A stretch of 64,000 nt of DNA from Candidatus Bathycorpusculum termitum (GTDB taxonomy: Archaea; Thermoproteota; Bathyarchaeia; Bathyarchaeales; Bathycorpusculaceae): NCBI GenBank assembly GCA_031254875.1, contig JAIRTW010000105.1, positions 18,358-82,357 on the forward strand, in the 5' to 3' direction. A program made the position numbers and the translations under genes. Below, piece after piece: positions 29,229 through 39,108 of this stretch. The notes under the pieces are model-generated. The model was given only the letters and a program-made list of their open reading frames with translations, searched no databases and had not been told where the DNA came from. Numbering within the stretch: the stretch's first letter is position 1; the number at the start of each line of letters is the position of its first letter.

Positions 29229-29848
29229 TGGTTTCTGCGTTGATTATGGCAGGCGGCAGAGGAAGCCGTATGGGGCGGCCCACTGAGAAACCGATGTTGC
29301 CGTTTCTAGGCAAGCCGCTGATTGACTGGGTCGCAAGTGCCGTCTTAGCCGCACAAAGGATATCTGAATTCTATATCATCACAAGCGCCAATACGCCTAA
29401 AACTGAGGAGCACTGCCTTAGCATGGGCTGGAAAGTTTTGCACACCGACGCCAGAGGCTACCATGACGACTTGAAGCAGGCAGTGAGCAAACTGGGCTGG
29501 GCGGGTCCGGTGCTGACAATGCCATCGGATGTTCCGGCGATAACGGGGGAGATACTAGATAGGGTGGTCGTGGAGTTTGAGGGTTGTGGTAAAGATTTTT
29601 TGGCGGTGTTTGTTCCCATCGAGAAGCGGCAGAGTCTGGGACTCTCTATTTCCTCCACTGACGAATACCGAGGTGTTTGGTATGCTGTGTCGGGTGTCAA
29701 TATTATAAACGGCGCCAAAATTTTAGGTGAAGGCAAAACCGAAACCGCCGCCATAATCACTGAAGAAAACGAAGTTGTCCTAAATATAAACACCACAAAG
29801 GACTTAGAGGTTGCAGAGCAGATTATGGACAAAAGCAGAAAACAATAA
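29225..29848 (+). CDS. cobY: CobY-like NTP transferase, copy 2
   Basis: MVSALIMAGGRGSRMGRPTEKPMLPFLGKPLIDWVASAV; 4-nt overlap with upstream cobS copy 2. Confidence 0.8.
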   Translation: MMVSALIMAGGRGSRMGRPTEKPMLPFLGKPLIDWVASAVLAAQRISEFYIITSANTPKTEEHCLSMGWKVLHTDARGYHDDLKQAVSKLGWAGPVLTMPSDVPAITGEILDRVVVEFEGCGKDFLAVFVPIEKRQSLGLSISSTDEYRGVWYAVSGVNIINGAKILGEGKTETAAIITEENEVVLNINTTKDLEVAEQIMDKSRKQ

Positions 29849-29898
29849 AGAAGCTCATATAGTCGCTGGCTTAAAAAATAAAAGAAAGAGAGGTTCGT

Positions 29899-30609
29899 TT
29901 AGACATTTATGTGGGCGGTGGAATCTGGCTGATATGGGTTACAGTGGCAGGTGTTTGGCGCTTGATGTTTGATTTGGAAAAGTGCGATTGCTAAAAGCAG
30001 AACAGCGGCCCAGATTAGGATAATGCCTATTAATACGATAGTCAGAAATGCGCCGATGAGTAGCAGTGTACCAGCAGTTCCAAATAAACCGACGTTTGAT
30101 TTTTCGCTGAGCTGTTTTAGGGACCGTCTGATAAGAAAGGTTGCGATGATAGTGGTAATCCATGTAATGACAACTACAATGATTAAATTGGCTAAAAATT
30201 GGAAAACTATTGCGATATTGATGCTGTCTGAAGTGAGGTGGCTTGCGTCGGGCGTTATTCCTTGAAGGGAGGCCCAATTGCCATCCCAGCCTGGAAACAC
30301 CTGATGTACTAGAGGGACAAGGCTTGGTAATAAAACGAAGTACAAAATGAGTGGCGCTAAAACTAGACTGATTATGACAATAATTCCGCCGATGAGTGCA
30401 GATTTAAAGATACCGGGTTCATGATAATGTTCGCTTAAACCGTATAAACCTGCTAACATCAAAATTAGACCTGTGAGCAGAATGATGTTGGGCGCTATTG
30501 TAATGCCTAACATCATAAGGGCGTAGCTAAAAATTATTGATGCTACAGGGCTTATGAGCACTATGATTGCTCCTATGCGGCCTAATGTTTTGCTTGTGCC
30601 TAAGTTCAT
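29899..30609 (-). CDS. DUF996-like multi-TM membrane protein
   Basis: MNLGTSKTLGRIGAIIVLISPVASIIFSYALMMLGITIAPNIILLTGLILMLAGLYGLSEHY; ~5-6 TM segments. Confidence 0.55.
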   Translation of the reverse strand: MNLGTSKTLGRIGAIIVLISPVASIIFSYALMMLGITIAPNIILLTGLILMLAGLYGLSEHYHEPGIFKSALIGGIIVIISLVLAPLILYFVLLPSLVPLVHQVFPGWDGNWASLQGITPDASHLTSDSINIAIVFQFLANLIIVVVITWITTIIATFLIRRSLKQLSEKSNVGLFGTAGTLLLIGAFLTIVLIGIILIWAAVLLLAIALFQIKHQAPNTCHCNPYQPDSTAHINV

Positions 30610-31159
30610 TGTTTTTCCTCTAAAACATCAATCAGGCAAGCTGTTATTAGTTGTTTATCCCACCGTTGAGGAGCCAGTTACTGTGAATGAGTAATTGAGA
30701 TTTATGGCGCCGAATTCCCTGCTGTTCGGTCAGCTGAGTGTGAATGTATTACAAACTGTTTCTGCTTCAAACATTCATTATCGAGGTTGCTTAGGTGATA
30801 TTTGTTATTTTCGCGGGATCAGTAGTAGATGGAAAGGTACCTTTAGGTTTGATTATATTATCTTAGTGCAAGCCTTTGAGATTTTGCGCTAAGACAAAAA
30901 AACGTAAGTTAATAGAGCAGAGGATATCTCGCAAAGTCTTCAAATACACAGCTCGCCTGCTTGACAGCTACCTAAAGTTTCCCTCAGCAAAAAACAGCCA
31001 CTACAACAGCAGCCAAATCAACCAAGCCTAATACAACTACCCTCACACAAAGCTACGCAGAAAGCGGCCTAACAAACCTCCAAAAAAAGCCACAGCAAAC
31101 AAGGGATACATTCCCACCGGAAGAACCCTCAGAAACAGAACCCAACGCCTAACTGAGAC

Positions 31160-31990
31160 GCAGATTCGCAGCTCCCTAACAGCGGCCAACGACCAAATCC
31201 TCCAGGTACTAAGAAGCCACGGCGTTTTGAGACGCAAAACCATCGTCGCAATCGACTACACCACCCAACCCTTCTATGGAAACAAAAACGCCCCAAATAT
31301 CATAGGCGGCAAAGGGACTGGGGAACAAACTGGGCTACACCTACACCAGCATAAACATAGTTGAGGCTGGACGACGATTCACCATATATATACTCCACAA
31401 CAGTAACCAATTCAGTGAGAAAGCAACTATAGTTAAAGAATTACTCGCCCAAGCCAAAACCCGAGGCATACATATTGATGTGGACTGCTTGACCGCGGAT
31501 TCTACACCGTGGACGTTATCACCAAACTCAAAGCCCTTGGCATCTGCTTTATCATACCAGCCGTTAAAAACCACACAGTCAAAGAAGCTATGCAAAACTA
31601 TGAGGCCGCCCAGCCAACAAAACGTTTTACTCTGGGCAGTAAGAAGAAATGTTACGTTCAACTTGTACCTCTATAAGCGCCCCGCAGACCAGTTGCCAAA
31701 AAAGAAAAAGAAGCTAACGGTTTCAGATCTGTATTTTGGGTTTGCAACCAATCTTCCCCGATTGTATGCCGCTATGCTGCCGATGTTTATTCCCACGAGT
31801 ACCACCGCAGATGGGGCATTGAGACCGGTTACCGCGTCCAAGATAAGGTTTGGGCTAAGACGACGAGTGTGAACTATAAGCTTAGGCTACTCTACCAGAG
31901 GGTTTCACTGTTGCCCTACAATATTTGGCACTACGCAAACTTTTTGCTTTGTCGGGCTTTAGAGAGGCCCTTGTTAAGCCGGTTTTGATG
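31160..31990 (+). pseudogene. Decayed ISH3-like transposase
   Basis: Frames joined read AIDYTTQPFYGNKNAPNIIGGK...AYTYTSINIVEAGRRFTIYILHN, then TVDVITKLKALGICFIIPAVKNHTVKEAM, and GIETGYRVQDKVWAKTTSVNYKLRLLYQRVSLLPYNIWHYANFLLCR; broken by frameshifts. Confidence 0.75.
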
Positions 31991-32317
31991 TTGTCTTGTT
32001 TGGCTGTGCACTTTGAAGGCTTTATCATTAGCGGGTTAGGGCCCGCCTCCTCGATAATGTGCAGACATATTTAATCGAGGCGCCGACCCGGGTAGATCTA
32101 ACCCTAAACTCCGCCACCTTTCCTCTTTAACGTTTAAGAATATAAAAACTGTGCAACCGAAGACAGGTTATACAACCCACCGCTTGAAAATTATTAACAG
32201 TTAAAACGCGAATAAAACATCATGTCAAAAACTACGTCTCCATCTACTACGGGGGATAGAGAAATCTTTACATCCAGCACATATCAATTAGTATAAAACC
32301 TGCTTGGAGATACCGCC

Positions 32318-33769
32318 ATGAGCATCCTATCGCATGATACATTTTGGAACGCCGTTATCTCTATGCCCATGACCAAGTGGATGCTTCAGCTCTCGCTTAA
32401 AAAATGCGACGAATGCGGTAGAACTGTGCTGGAAGTAGCTCTGGATGATTACGCGGGCAAAACCGATAAAAAATGCAACGGATGTAGCAGGTTTTATTCG
32501 CAGGTGATTGGGTTTTGGGTTGAATTTCTCCGCAGGGCTTTGGGGTTTAAACGGGAAAAAGTGGCAAATCTCTTAACAGACCGATATGCCCGAAATGCTG
32601 TTCTTAACTTGGTGGAATCGTTTGCGTATTTTGGAATAAAAAAACCCATATCACTTTGTGCGCCGTTTCTTGTGGTTTGGGATTTTACTCACAGATGCAA
32701 CTTGCGTTGCAAGCACTGTTACAGCAACAGCGGCGCAGTAGAAGAAGAGGAGTTAACCACTGAGCAGGCGCTTAACATAGTGGATCAGTTGGCTGATGCA
32801 CATGTAACGGCACTGGCATTCAGTGGAGGCGAACCCCTCACCCGTGAGGACTTCTTTGAAGTTGCCAAGCATGCCTCAGATCGTGGGCTCTACGTCTCGC
32901 TGGCATCCAATGGCACCCTTCTCACAAAGGAGAACACGGCAAAAATCAAGCAAGCCAAAGTCAACTACATCGACATAAGCATCGATGGTGCATCCGCCAA
33001 AACCCATGACGACTTCCGAGGGGTTCCAGGTGCATTCGAAAAAGCCGTGATGGGACTCCAAAACTGCATAGACGCAGACATCTGTGCCTGCATCGCCACC
33101 ACCGTGGGCAAAAACAACATGACAGAGCTACCGGCGATTATCGATCTGGCAGAACAACTAGGAGTTGAGCGATTTACCTATTTCAACTTCATACCTACCG
33201 GGCGCGGCACAAACCACCGCGACCAAGACCTCTCACCACAAGAACGCGAAGACGTAATGCACTACCTGCTCAACCGCATGTCAGCAGGGTGCAAAACCAC
33301 AATTTTGGCAACGGCACCTCAGCTTGCGCGGGTGGCGGCACAGTGTCAAGGTCCAAGTGGTACAGGCGAAGTCACCATGGCCCTAGCTCATATGCAAACT
33401 GTTAAAGTTACCAAAAAAGCGGTGCCACTGGGTGAATTCATCGGTGGATGTGGCGCTGGTCGGCTGTACTGCTCGATTTCACCTAAGGGCGATGTGCATC
33501 CCTGCGTGTTTTTGCCCCTAAATGTAGGAAACCTCAAAACCCAGCAGTTCAAAAATATCTGGCTGAATGCCCAGCTATTTAACGCCTTTCGTAACCGAGC
33601 TAACCTCAAGGGTAGTTGCGGCGGCTGCCAATACAAGTTTATCTGCGGCGGATGCAGAGCACGATCGGCGGCATATCATAACGGTGATACCCTAAACGGC
33701 GATCCAGGATGTTTGATGAGCGCAAAAAACTACACGATCCAAAGCACAGATAGGCCTATACATTCTTAA
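32318..33769 (+). CDS. Radical SAM/SPASM-domain protein
   Basis: WDFTHRCNLRCKHCYSNSG, FSGGEPLTREDF; C-terminal CGAGRLYCSISPKGDVHPC...CGGCQYKFICGGCRARS; N-terminal zinc-ribbon-like CDECGRT...CNGCSRF. Confidence 0.9.
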   Translation: MSILSHDTFWNAVISMPMTKWMLQLSLKKCDECGRTVLEVALDDYAGKTDKKCNGCSRFYSQVIGFWVEFLRRALGFKREKVANLLTDRYARNAVLNLVESFAYFGIKKPISLCAPFLVVWDFTHRCNLRCKHCYSNSGAVEEEELTTEQALNIVDQLADAHVTALAFSGGEPLTREDFFEVAKHASDRGLYVSLASNGTLLTKENTAKIKQAKVNYIDISIDGASAKTHDDFRGVPGAFEKAVMGLQNCIDADICACIATTVGKNNMTELPAIIDLAEQLGVERFTYFNFIPTGRGTNHRDQDLSPQEREDVMHYLLNRMSAGCKTTILATAPQLARVAAQCQGPSGTGEVTMALAHMQTVKVTKKAVPLGEFIGGCGAGRLYCSISPKGDVHPCVFLPLNVGNLKTQQFKNIWLNAQLFNAFRNRANLKGSCGGCQYKFICGGCRARSAAYHNGDTLNGDPGCLMSAKNYTIQSTDRPIHS

Positions 33770-34213
33770 TCAAGAATAAGTTGAGTTAGCAGTCTATCTT
33801 GGAGTGGTAGTTTGAATGGGTGTCCGGCGCCTATTTGGTGTTTTCTGTTTCCTCTTTTTGTGTCTTTGTTTTTCAGTCTTTATAGTTGGCAGTTATTTTG
33901 AGGTAGATTGCGTCGAATTCTTTGATTCCCATCCCGGTTAGGGATCTAAACAGTGCAGGTTTTTTCATTAGTCAGTTGTAGTTTAGAAGGTTGTTTCCTC
34001 AACATTTGTTAACTTTAAAAAAAGATAAGCTTGCTCAACATCCATCGATATTGCTGATCAATATGTTATACGCGAAAAAACCATACCTTTTATTCCTAAC
34101 TACATGTTTTTGACAAAAACCCGCCTTAACCTGCCACCATTCACCATCAACAACTAAATTACGCCTAAGGCCTAATCAACATATATTAATAGCTTAATAT
34201 CGTAAAACTGGTT

Positions 34214-35593
34214 TTGAGAGATTGGTTAATGGGTATCCTGACAAGGGCGTCTCGAAGTATCCAGCGGAGAAAGACAAAATCTCTAATAGCAATTGTCGCC
34301 TTGACGCTTGCCTTAACCATGATAATTATTTTACCCCCCAGCATCAATGCAAGACAAAATTTCACCCAAAAAGCAATCGATCATTTAGCGTGGAACTCCG
34401 ATATTCTTAAAGATATGGTGACCTTGTCGGCAACCGAAATAGAATGCAACTACCCCATAACAATGAACATGGCCCCATCCGATGTAGAGGGTAAAATGAT
34501 CTGGAGCAAACATCAACCATTAATAAATGAGATACTGCGAGATAGCATTGCCTCAATTCCCGATGTCGTTGACCTGATCCCCATACTGCTAGATCATGCT
34601 TCAAACGATCGAGCATATGTCATCTATGGAGTGCCGATAGATGATGCTTCTATTCACAAGGTTCCGACCCTTTTGCCAATAAACATTACTCAAGGACGAA
34701 ACCTACAAGCAGGCGATAGAGGCGTTGTTGTATTAGACGAGTGGCTTGCACAAAAATTAGGTGCAAGCGTGGGCGAAACAGTGACAATCTTGGACCACCC
34801 CTTTACAGTAATTGGTATAGAAGGACAATACCCTCAGTACTATGAGGTGGGGAGTCGCGTGACCATGAGTTTGCCCGATGCCCAGGTCCTTGTGAACGCG
34901 ACTGGTTCGGCTTCAACATACAAAATCTTTGTTAATAGTGTGGATAGTGTAAATACAGTTGTAACCCGGCTTAAAAATTTAGACCCAACCCTCAATGTTG
35001 TGGCCGGTTTTTTTGAGCTAAACATTGCACAGTCATTACAAAATCAAATTGATGCATTAAATGATGTGGCACAAAGTAATTTTAATCAAATTCGAATTAC
35101 GGGTATGACTGAGATGGGCGTGGCAGTAGTTACAAATGTTGTTGTAATCTTGTTTATTATGTTGTATAGTGTGCGTGAGCGGACCCGAGAAATTGGAACG
35201 CTAAAAGCGATGGGCGCTAGCACCTCAAAGGTTTTGGGGCAATTTATACTTGAAGGAGTAATCCTAAATGTCATAGCGGTTGTTCTTGCTATAGGGATCA
35301 GCATCTTTTTCACCACCTACGTGTCCAGTTTAATATTACCCACACCCATACAAACAAGCGTCTCTATAGGATGGGATCCAAGTGGGACCCTGGTTTTGGG
35401 GCATTATTCGTTTGGGGATCAGCCTATTCGTCCGGGTCAGGAGTCTTCTAATCTTATTGGGGCATCTATTACTCCTTGGGTGATGTTGTTTGGTTTGGGT
35501 GTTGCTGTATGTTTGGGTGTGTTTGGGAGTTTGTATCCTGCTTTGCGGGCTGCGCAAATTAAACCTGCTGAGGCGATGAGATTTGATGAGTAA
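34214..35593 (+). CDS. FtsX/MacB-type ABC exporter permease 1
   Basis: N-terminal TM, large extracellular region, MLYSVRERTREIGTLKAMGASTSKVLGQFILEGVILN and LYPALRAAQIKPAEAMRFDE. Confidence 0.9.
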   Translation: MRDWLMGILTRASRSIQRRKTKSLIAIVALTLALTMIIILPPSINARQNFTQKAIDHLAWNSDILKDMVTLSATEIECNYPITMNMAPSDVEGKMIWSKHQPLINEILRDSIASIPDVVDLIPILLDHASNDRAYVIYGVPIDDASIHKVPTLLPINITQGRNLQAGDRGVVVLDEWLAQKLGASVGETVTILDHPFTVIGIEGQYPQYYEVGSRVTMSLPDAQVLVNATGSASTYKIFVNSVDSVNTVVTRLKNLDPTLNVVAGFFELNIAQSLQNQIDALNDVAQSNFNQIRITGMTEMGVAVVTNVVVILFIMLYSVRERTREIGTLKAMGASTSKVLGQFILEGVILNVIAVVLAIGISIFFTTYVSSLILPTPIQTSVSIGWDPSGTLVLGHYSFGDQPIRPGQESSNLIGASITPWVMLFGLGVAVCLGVFGSLYPALRAAQIKPAEAMRFDE

Positions 35594-36332
35594 TGAGTTT
35601 GTGTTAAAAATTGAGAATCTGACTAAAACCTATAGTATGGGTAAGCGGTGTGTTTCGCCTTTAGTTGATCTTGATTTAGAGGTTAGAAAAGGTGAGTTTA
35701 TTTCTGTTATGGGTCCGTCTGGTTCGGGGAAGACTACGCTTTTAAATATAATTGGTTGTATTGATAGGGCCTCAGAGGGGCGTGTGTTTTTAGGTGAGGT
35801 TGATGTTGCGGGGCTCTCTGAGTCGAGACTTTGCAAAATTCGTCGTGATAGGATCGGGTTTGTTTTTCAGAGCTTTAATCTTTTGTCGTATTTGAATGCT
35901 AGGGAAAATGTAGAGTTGGCTATGGAGCTTGCGGGTAAGTTTGGGGGTCAGCGCAGGCAGCGGGCTTTGGAGCTTTTGTCGATGGTTGGTTTATCGGGCC
36001 GTGAACAACATCGACCTGCACGGTTGAGTCAGGGGGAGCAGCAACGGGTGGCTATTGCTCGTGCGTTGGCTAATGAGCCTGCTTTGATTTTGGCTGATGA
36101 GCCTACGGGGAATTTGGATGTTGTTAATAAGCAGGAGATTGTGCGGTTGTTGGTGGATCTTAATGAGCGACGGGGTACGACTATTATTGTGGTGACTCAT
36201 GATGAGGCAGTGGCAGCGCAAACTCGCCGTATGATGTATTTAAAGGATGGGAAAATACTTGAAAAAAATAATCGACAAGCAAACCGCGGCAATTTTGATG
36301 AGGGGTTAACTCGGGAGGTTTTTGAGAAGTGA
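35583..36332 (+). CDS. MacB/LolD-type ABC ATPase
   Basis: GPSGSGKTTLLNIIG Walker A, LSQGEQQRVAIARAL signature, ALILADEPTGNLD Walker B. Confidence 0.97.
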   Translation: MMSNEFVLKIENLTKTYSMGKRCVSPLVDLDLEVRKGEFISVMGPSGSGKTTLLNIIGCIDRASEGRVFLGEVDVAGLSESRLCKIRRDRIGFVFQSFNLLSYLNARENVELAMELAGKFGGQRRQRALELLSMVGLSGREQHRPARLSQGEQQRVAIARALANEPALILADEPTGNLDVVNKQEIVRLLVDLNERRGTTIIVVTHDEAVAAQTRRMMYLKDGKILEKNNRQANRGNFDEGLTREVFEK

Positions 36333-37669
36333 TCCAGTTGAAATTAAGCAAAGTTTATAGTTGTTTTATGGTTGGGGTTTTTCTTGTTGCTTTTTTGTCT
36401 GTGATAGGATTATCTCAAGCAGATACGGTTACGGTGGCTGTTGGTGGGGATCCTATGGATTTGGTGATGACACCTGATGGAAAATATGTTTATGTAGCTA
36501 CTGGCAAAAATGTCGTTGTAATAGATACGTCAACTAACAAGCTGTTAACGTCCATAAAGACCGGGGGAATTTCTGAGGGTGTAGCGGTGACGTCTGATGG
36601 TCAATATGTTTACGTTGCAAACCGCGAGCCGCCCACTCCCCCGGGGGCATCAGCATCTAGGGGGTCCGTTTCTATAATAAGTACTGTCACTAACGCGGTG
36701 ACATCAACAATGGTTGTTGGGGCCGATCCTAGGGCTGTTGTTATAGCGCCTAATGGTGAGTATGCCTATGTGCTGGTGAATGAGTTTGTGGCTGAGGGTT
36801 CATTGCTGAATACGTTTGGGGTGGTTTCGGTGGTAAGTACGGCTACGGCGGAGGTGGTAGCTACGGTGACTGTTGGCAAGGAGTCTGGTGCTTTAGCTAT
36901 AACGCCTAATGGGGAATATGTTTATGTTACCAATGGGGATGGAACGATCTCTGTGTTGGATACCGCAAGCAATATTGTCACAGCAAAAATAACAGTTGGA
37001 CAAGTTAATTTTAGTGGTTTGGCTTTTACGCCTGATGGAAAATATATCTATATCAGCACGGGTCTTGATGGAGTTTTGGTAATGAGTACGGAGAGTAATG
37101 CAGTAACTACAACCATAACCGGAGACTTTGTTGGTCTTAATGGTGTGGCGGTAGCGCCTGATGGTAAATATGCTTATGTTACCTGTGGTCTTAGGAACAA
37201 TTTGATTTTAGTGATAAATACTGCTACAAACGTTGTCGAGTATACATTAAGTGGTGGCGTAAGACCTTATGGAATAGTTATAGCGCCAAACGGCCAGTAC
37301 GCATATGTAACAAATCTAGTGTCCACTATAGAGAAAAATAGTTTCGAGAGTACTTCTGCGGGTACAGTTGTAGTAATTAGCACTGCCAAAAACGTGGGGG
37401 TGTCTGATTCTTCTGATTCGGATGGCGGGGTGTCTGATTCTTCTGATTCGGATGGAGGTGTATCTGGTTTCTCTTTTGTGTTTGATTCTTTTTATTTACT
37501 CTTAATTACATGTGTGTTGGTGGTTGTGGCTCTTTTAGGGATGGTGGTGTTTTTTGTGCGGCGTGGGCGTAAGCGTGGCGTGGGTTCTGCGGGTTTAGGT
37601 GTAGGGACTAGTGGTGGGTTGGCGGAAATTTGTTTGTCTAACTTGTCTGGTTGCTGTTTTTGTTTTTAG
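36329..37669 (+). CDS. YVTN-repeat beta-propeller surface protein with C-terminal TM anchor
   Basis: Signal peptide, repeats VTPDGKYVYVAT / ITPNGEYVYVTN / APDGKYAYVT, C-terminal TM and basic tail. Confidence 0.92.
   Translation: MIQLKLSKVYSCFMVGVFLVAFLSVIGLSQADTVTVAVGGDPMDLVMTPDGKYVYVATGKNVVVIDTSTNKLLTSIKTGGISEGVAVTSDGQYVYVANREPPTPPGASASRGSVSIISTVTNAVTSTMVVGADPRAVVIAPNGEYAYVLVNEFVAEGSLLNTFGVVSVVSTATAEVVATVTVGKESGALAITPNGEYVYVTNGDGTISVLDTASNIVTAKITVGQVNFSGLAFTPDGKYIYISTGLDGVLVMSTESNAVTTTITGDFVGLNGVAVAPDGKYAYVTCGLRNNLILVINTATNVVEYTLSGGVRPYGIVIAPNGQYAYVTNLVSTIEKNSFESTSAGTVVVISTAKNVGVSDSSDSDGGVSDSSDSDGGVSGFSFVFDSFYLLLITCVLVVVALLGMVVFFVRRGRKRGVGSAGLGVGTSGGLAEICLSNLSGCCFCF
37400..37459 (+). repeat. 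30-bp in-frame tandem repeat (VSDSSDSDGG) in the propeller-protein stalk
   Basis: GTGTCTGATTCTTCTGATTCGGATGGCGGG repeated twice, then a partial third unit. Confidence 0.9.
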
Positions 37670-38967
37670 GGGTGGGTGTGTTGGGTGTGTTGGGCAGGGC
37701 GGTTAAGACTGTTTTTAGACGGAAGGTTCGTTCTGTGTTGGTGGTTGTGGTTTTGGGTTTTGTTTTGGCGATGCTTGTTTCCATTCCGCCCGGTATTACT
37801 GAGAGTCAGGTTGTTACTCAGAAAACTATTGATGCTTTGATATCTAGTTCGCATGAGGTTAATGCTACGATGAGTGGTGTGGCCACTCAAATAGACTGTC
37901 ATCTGCCTGTTGTTGCTCCGAATTCGGGTCCAAACAATAAAGCTATCTTGGTGCAGCCGTTTATGAACCTGACTCAGTACCTTAGTAATGTCACTTCGAT
38001 TGCGCATGTTGTGGCTGTTGTTCCTGTGTTTGAGGTGGAAGAGTTTTCGTCTGATTTTGTGTATAGTGTTTATGCTTTGCCTTTGGGTGATGTGTCTTTG
38101 TGGGGTGTGGGTTCGTTGCTTTTGCCTTCTAATGTTTCTGTGGGGCGTAATTTGGTGTTTGGTGATGGGGGGGTGGTTGTGTTGCAGGAGGGTGTTGCGG
38201 ATTATTTTGGTGTGGGGGTTGGGGATTCTTTTAGGGTTTGGAATCAGTCTTTTGGGGTGGTGGGTATTGAGAGTTATTCGGTGCTTAATAGGACTGCGGT
38301 TTATGTGGGTCTTGATGATGTTTGGGGGTTGAGAAATAATACGGGGGAAGTGACTAATTTTTGGGTTTTTGTTGATGATGTTTCTAATGTGGAGGTGGTT
38401 GTTGGTGAGCTTGGTCTTATGTTTCCCGAGTTGTCGGTTTCGTTTTCTGCTTCTTTGGTTTATTCGATTTTGCAGGTGCAGGCTCAGTTTGGTCAGCAGT
38501 TGGAGGTGGCGCAGGAGGCTTTGAGTTATATTCAGAGTATGGGTGTGTTGGAGATGGGTGTTGTTGTGGTGGTGGCTGGGGTGATTGTTTTTTTTGTGAT
38601 GTGGTATAGTGTGCGTGAGCGGGTTTGTGAGATTGGGACTTTGAAGGCTTTGGGGGCTAGTAGTTGGGCGGTTTTGGGGCAATTTATGTTTGAGGGGGTG
38701 TTGCTGAGTTTGTTTGCAGGCCTGGTTGGTGTGTTGATTGGTACGGTGGGTGCGACTTTTTTTGCTAACTTGTTGCTTCCAGAGCCGGTTATAGGGGGGA
38801 GTAGTGTGTTTTCTTCGTCAGGTGCTATTTTTTCTGTGTTTATAACTTCTGAGTTGGTATTGTTTGGGTTGGGGATAGCGGTTCTTTTGGGTGTGCTGGG
38901 GAGTATTTACCCTGCATGGAAAGCCGCAAGAATACGCCCCGCAGAAGCAATGCGACACAGTAAATAG
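37651..38967 (+). CDS. FtsX/MacB-type ABC exporter permease 2
   Basis: MWYSVRERVCEIGTLKALGASSWAVLGQFMFEGVLL and IYPAWKAARIRPAEAMRHSK; true start probably GTG near 37675. Confidence 0.88.
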   Translation: MLFLFLGVGVLGVLGRAVKTVFRRKVRSVLVVVVLGFVLAMLVSIPPGITESQVVTQKTIDALISSSHEVNATMSGVATQIDCHLPVVAPNSGPNNKAILVQPFMNLTQYLSNVTSIAHVVAVVPVFEVEEFSSDFVYSVYALPLGDVSLWGVGSLLLPSNVSVGRNLVFGDGGVVVLQEGVADYFGVGVGDSFRVWNQSFGVVGIESYSVLNRTAVYVGLDDVWGLRNNTGEVTNFWVFVDDVSNVEVVVGELGLMFPELSVSFSASLVYSILQVQAQFGQQLEVAQEALSYIQSMGVLEMGVVVVVAGVIVFFVMWYSVRERVCEIGTLKALGASSWAVLGQFMFEGVLLSLFAGLVGVLIGTVGATFFANLLLPEPVIGGSSVFSSSGAIFSVFITSELVLFGLGIAVLLGVLGSIYPAWKAARIRPAEAMRHSK

Positions 38968-39108
38968 GATGTATGTGTGGCGGCTAAAATAAATTCAAAG
39001 TTAATGTACTGTTAAATCGGTATGGAGGTCGGCGTTGGTTTTGATGATGTAGTGGATAAAAGAAGAGAGAGGACAGGAGCAACTATAGCCTATACTATAT
39101 AATGCCAA

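Noticed and set aside
37666-38682. 338-aa ORF on the minus strand opposite permease 2
   Set aside because: Low-complexity His/Asn/Thr-rich translation produced by the G/T-biased coding strand; the plus-strand frame is a clear FtsX-type permease.
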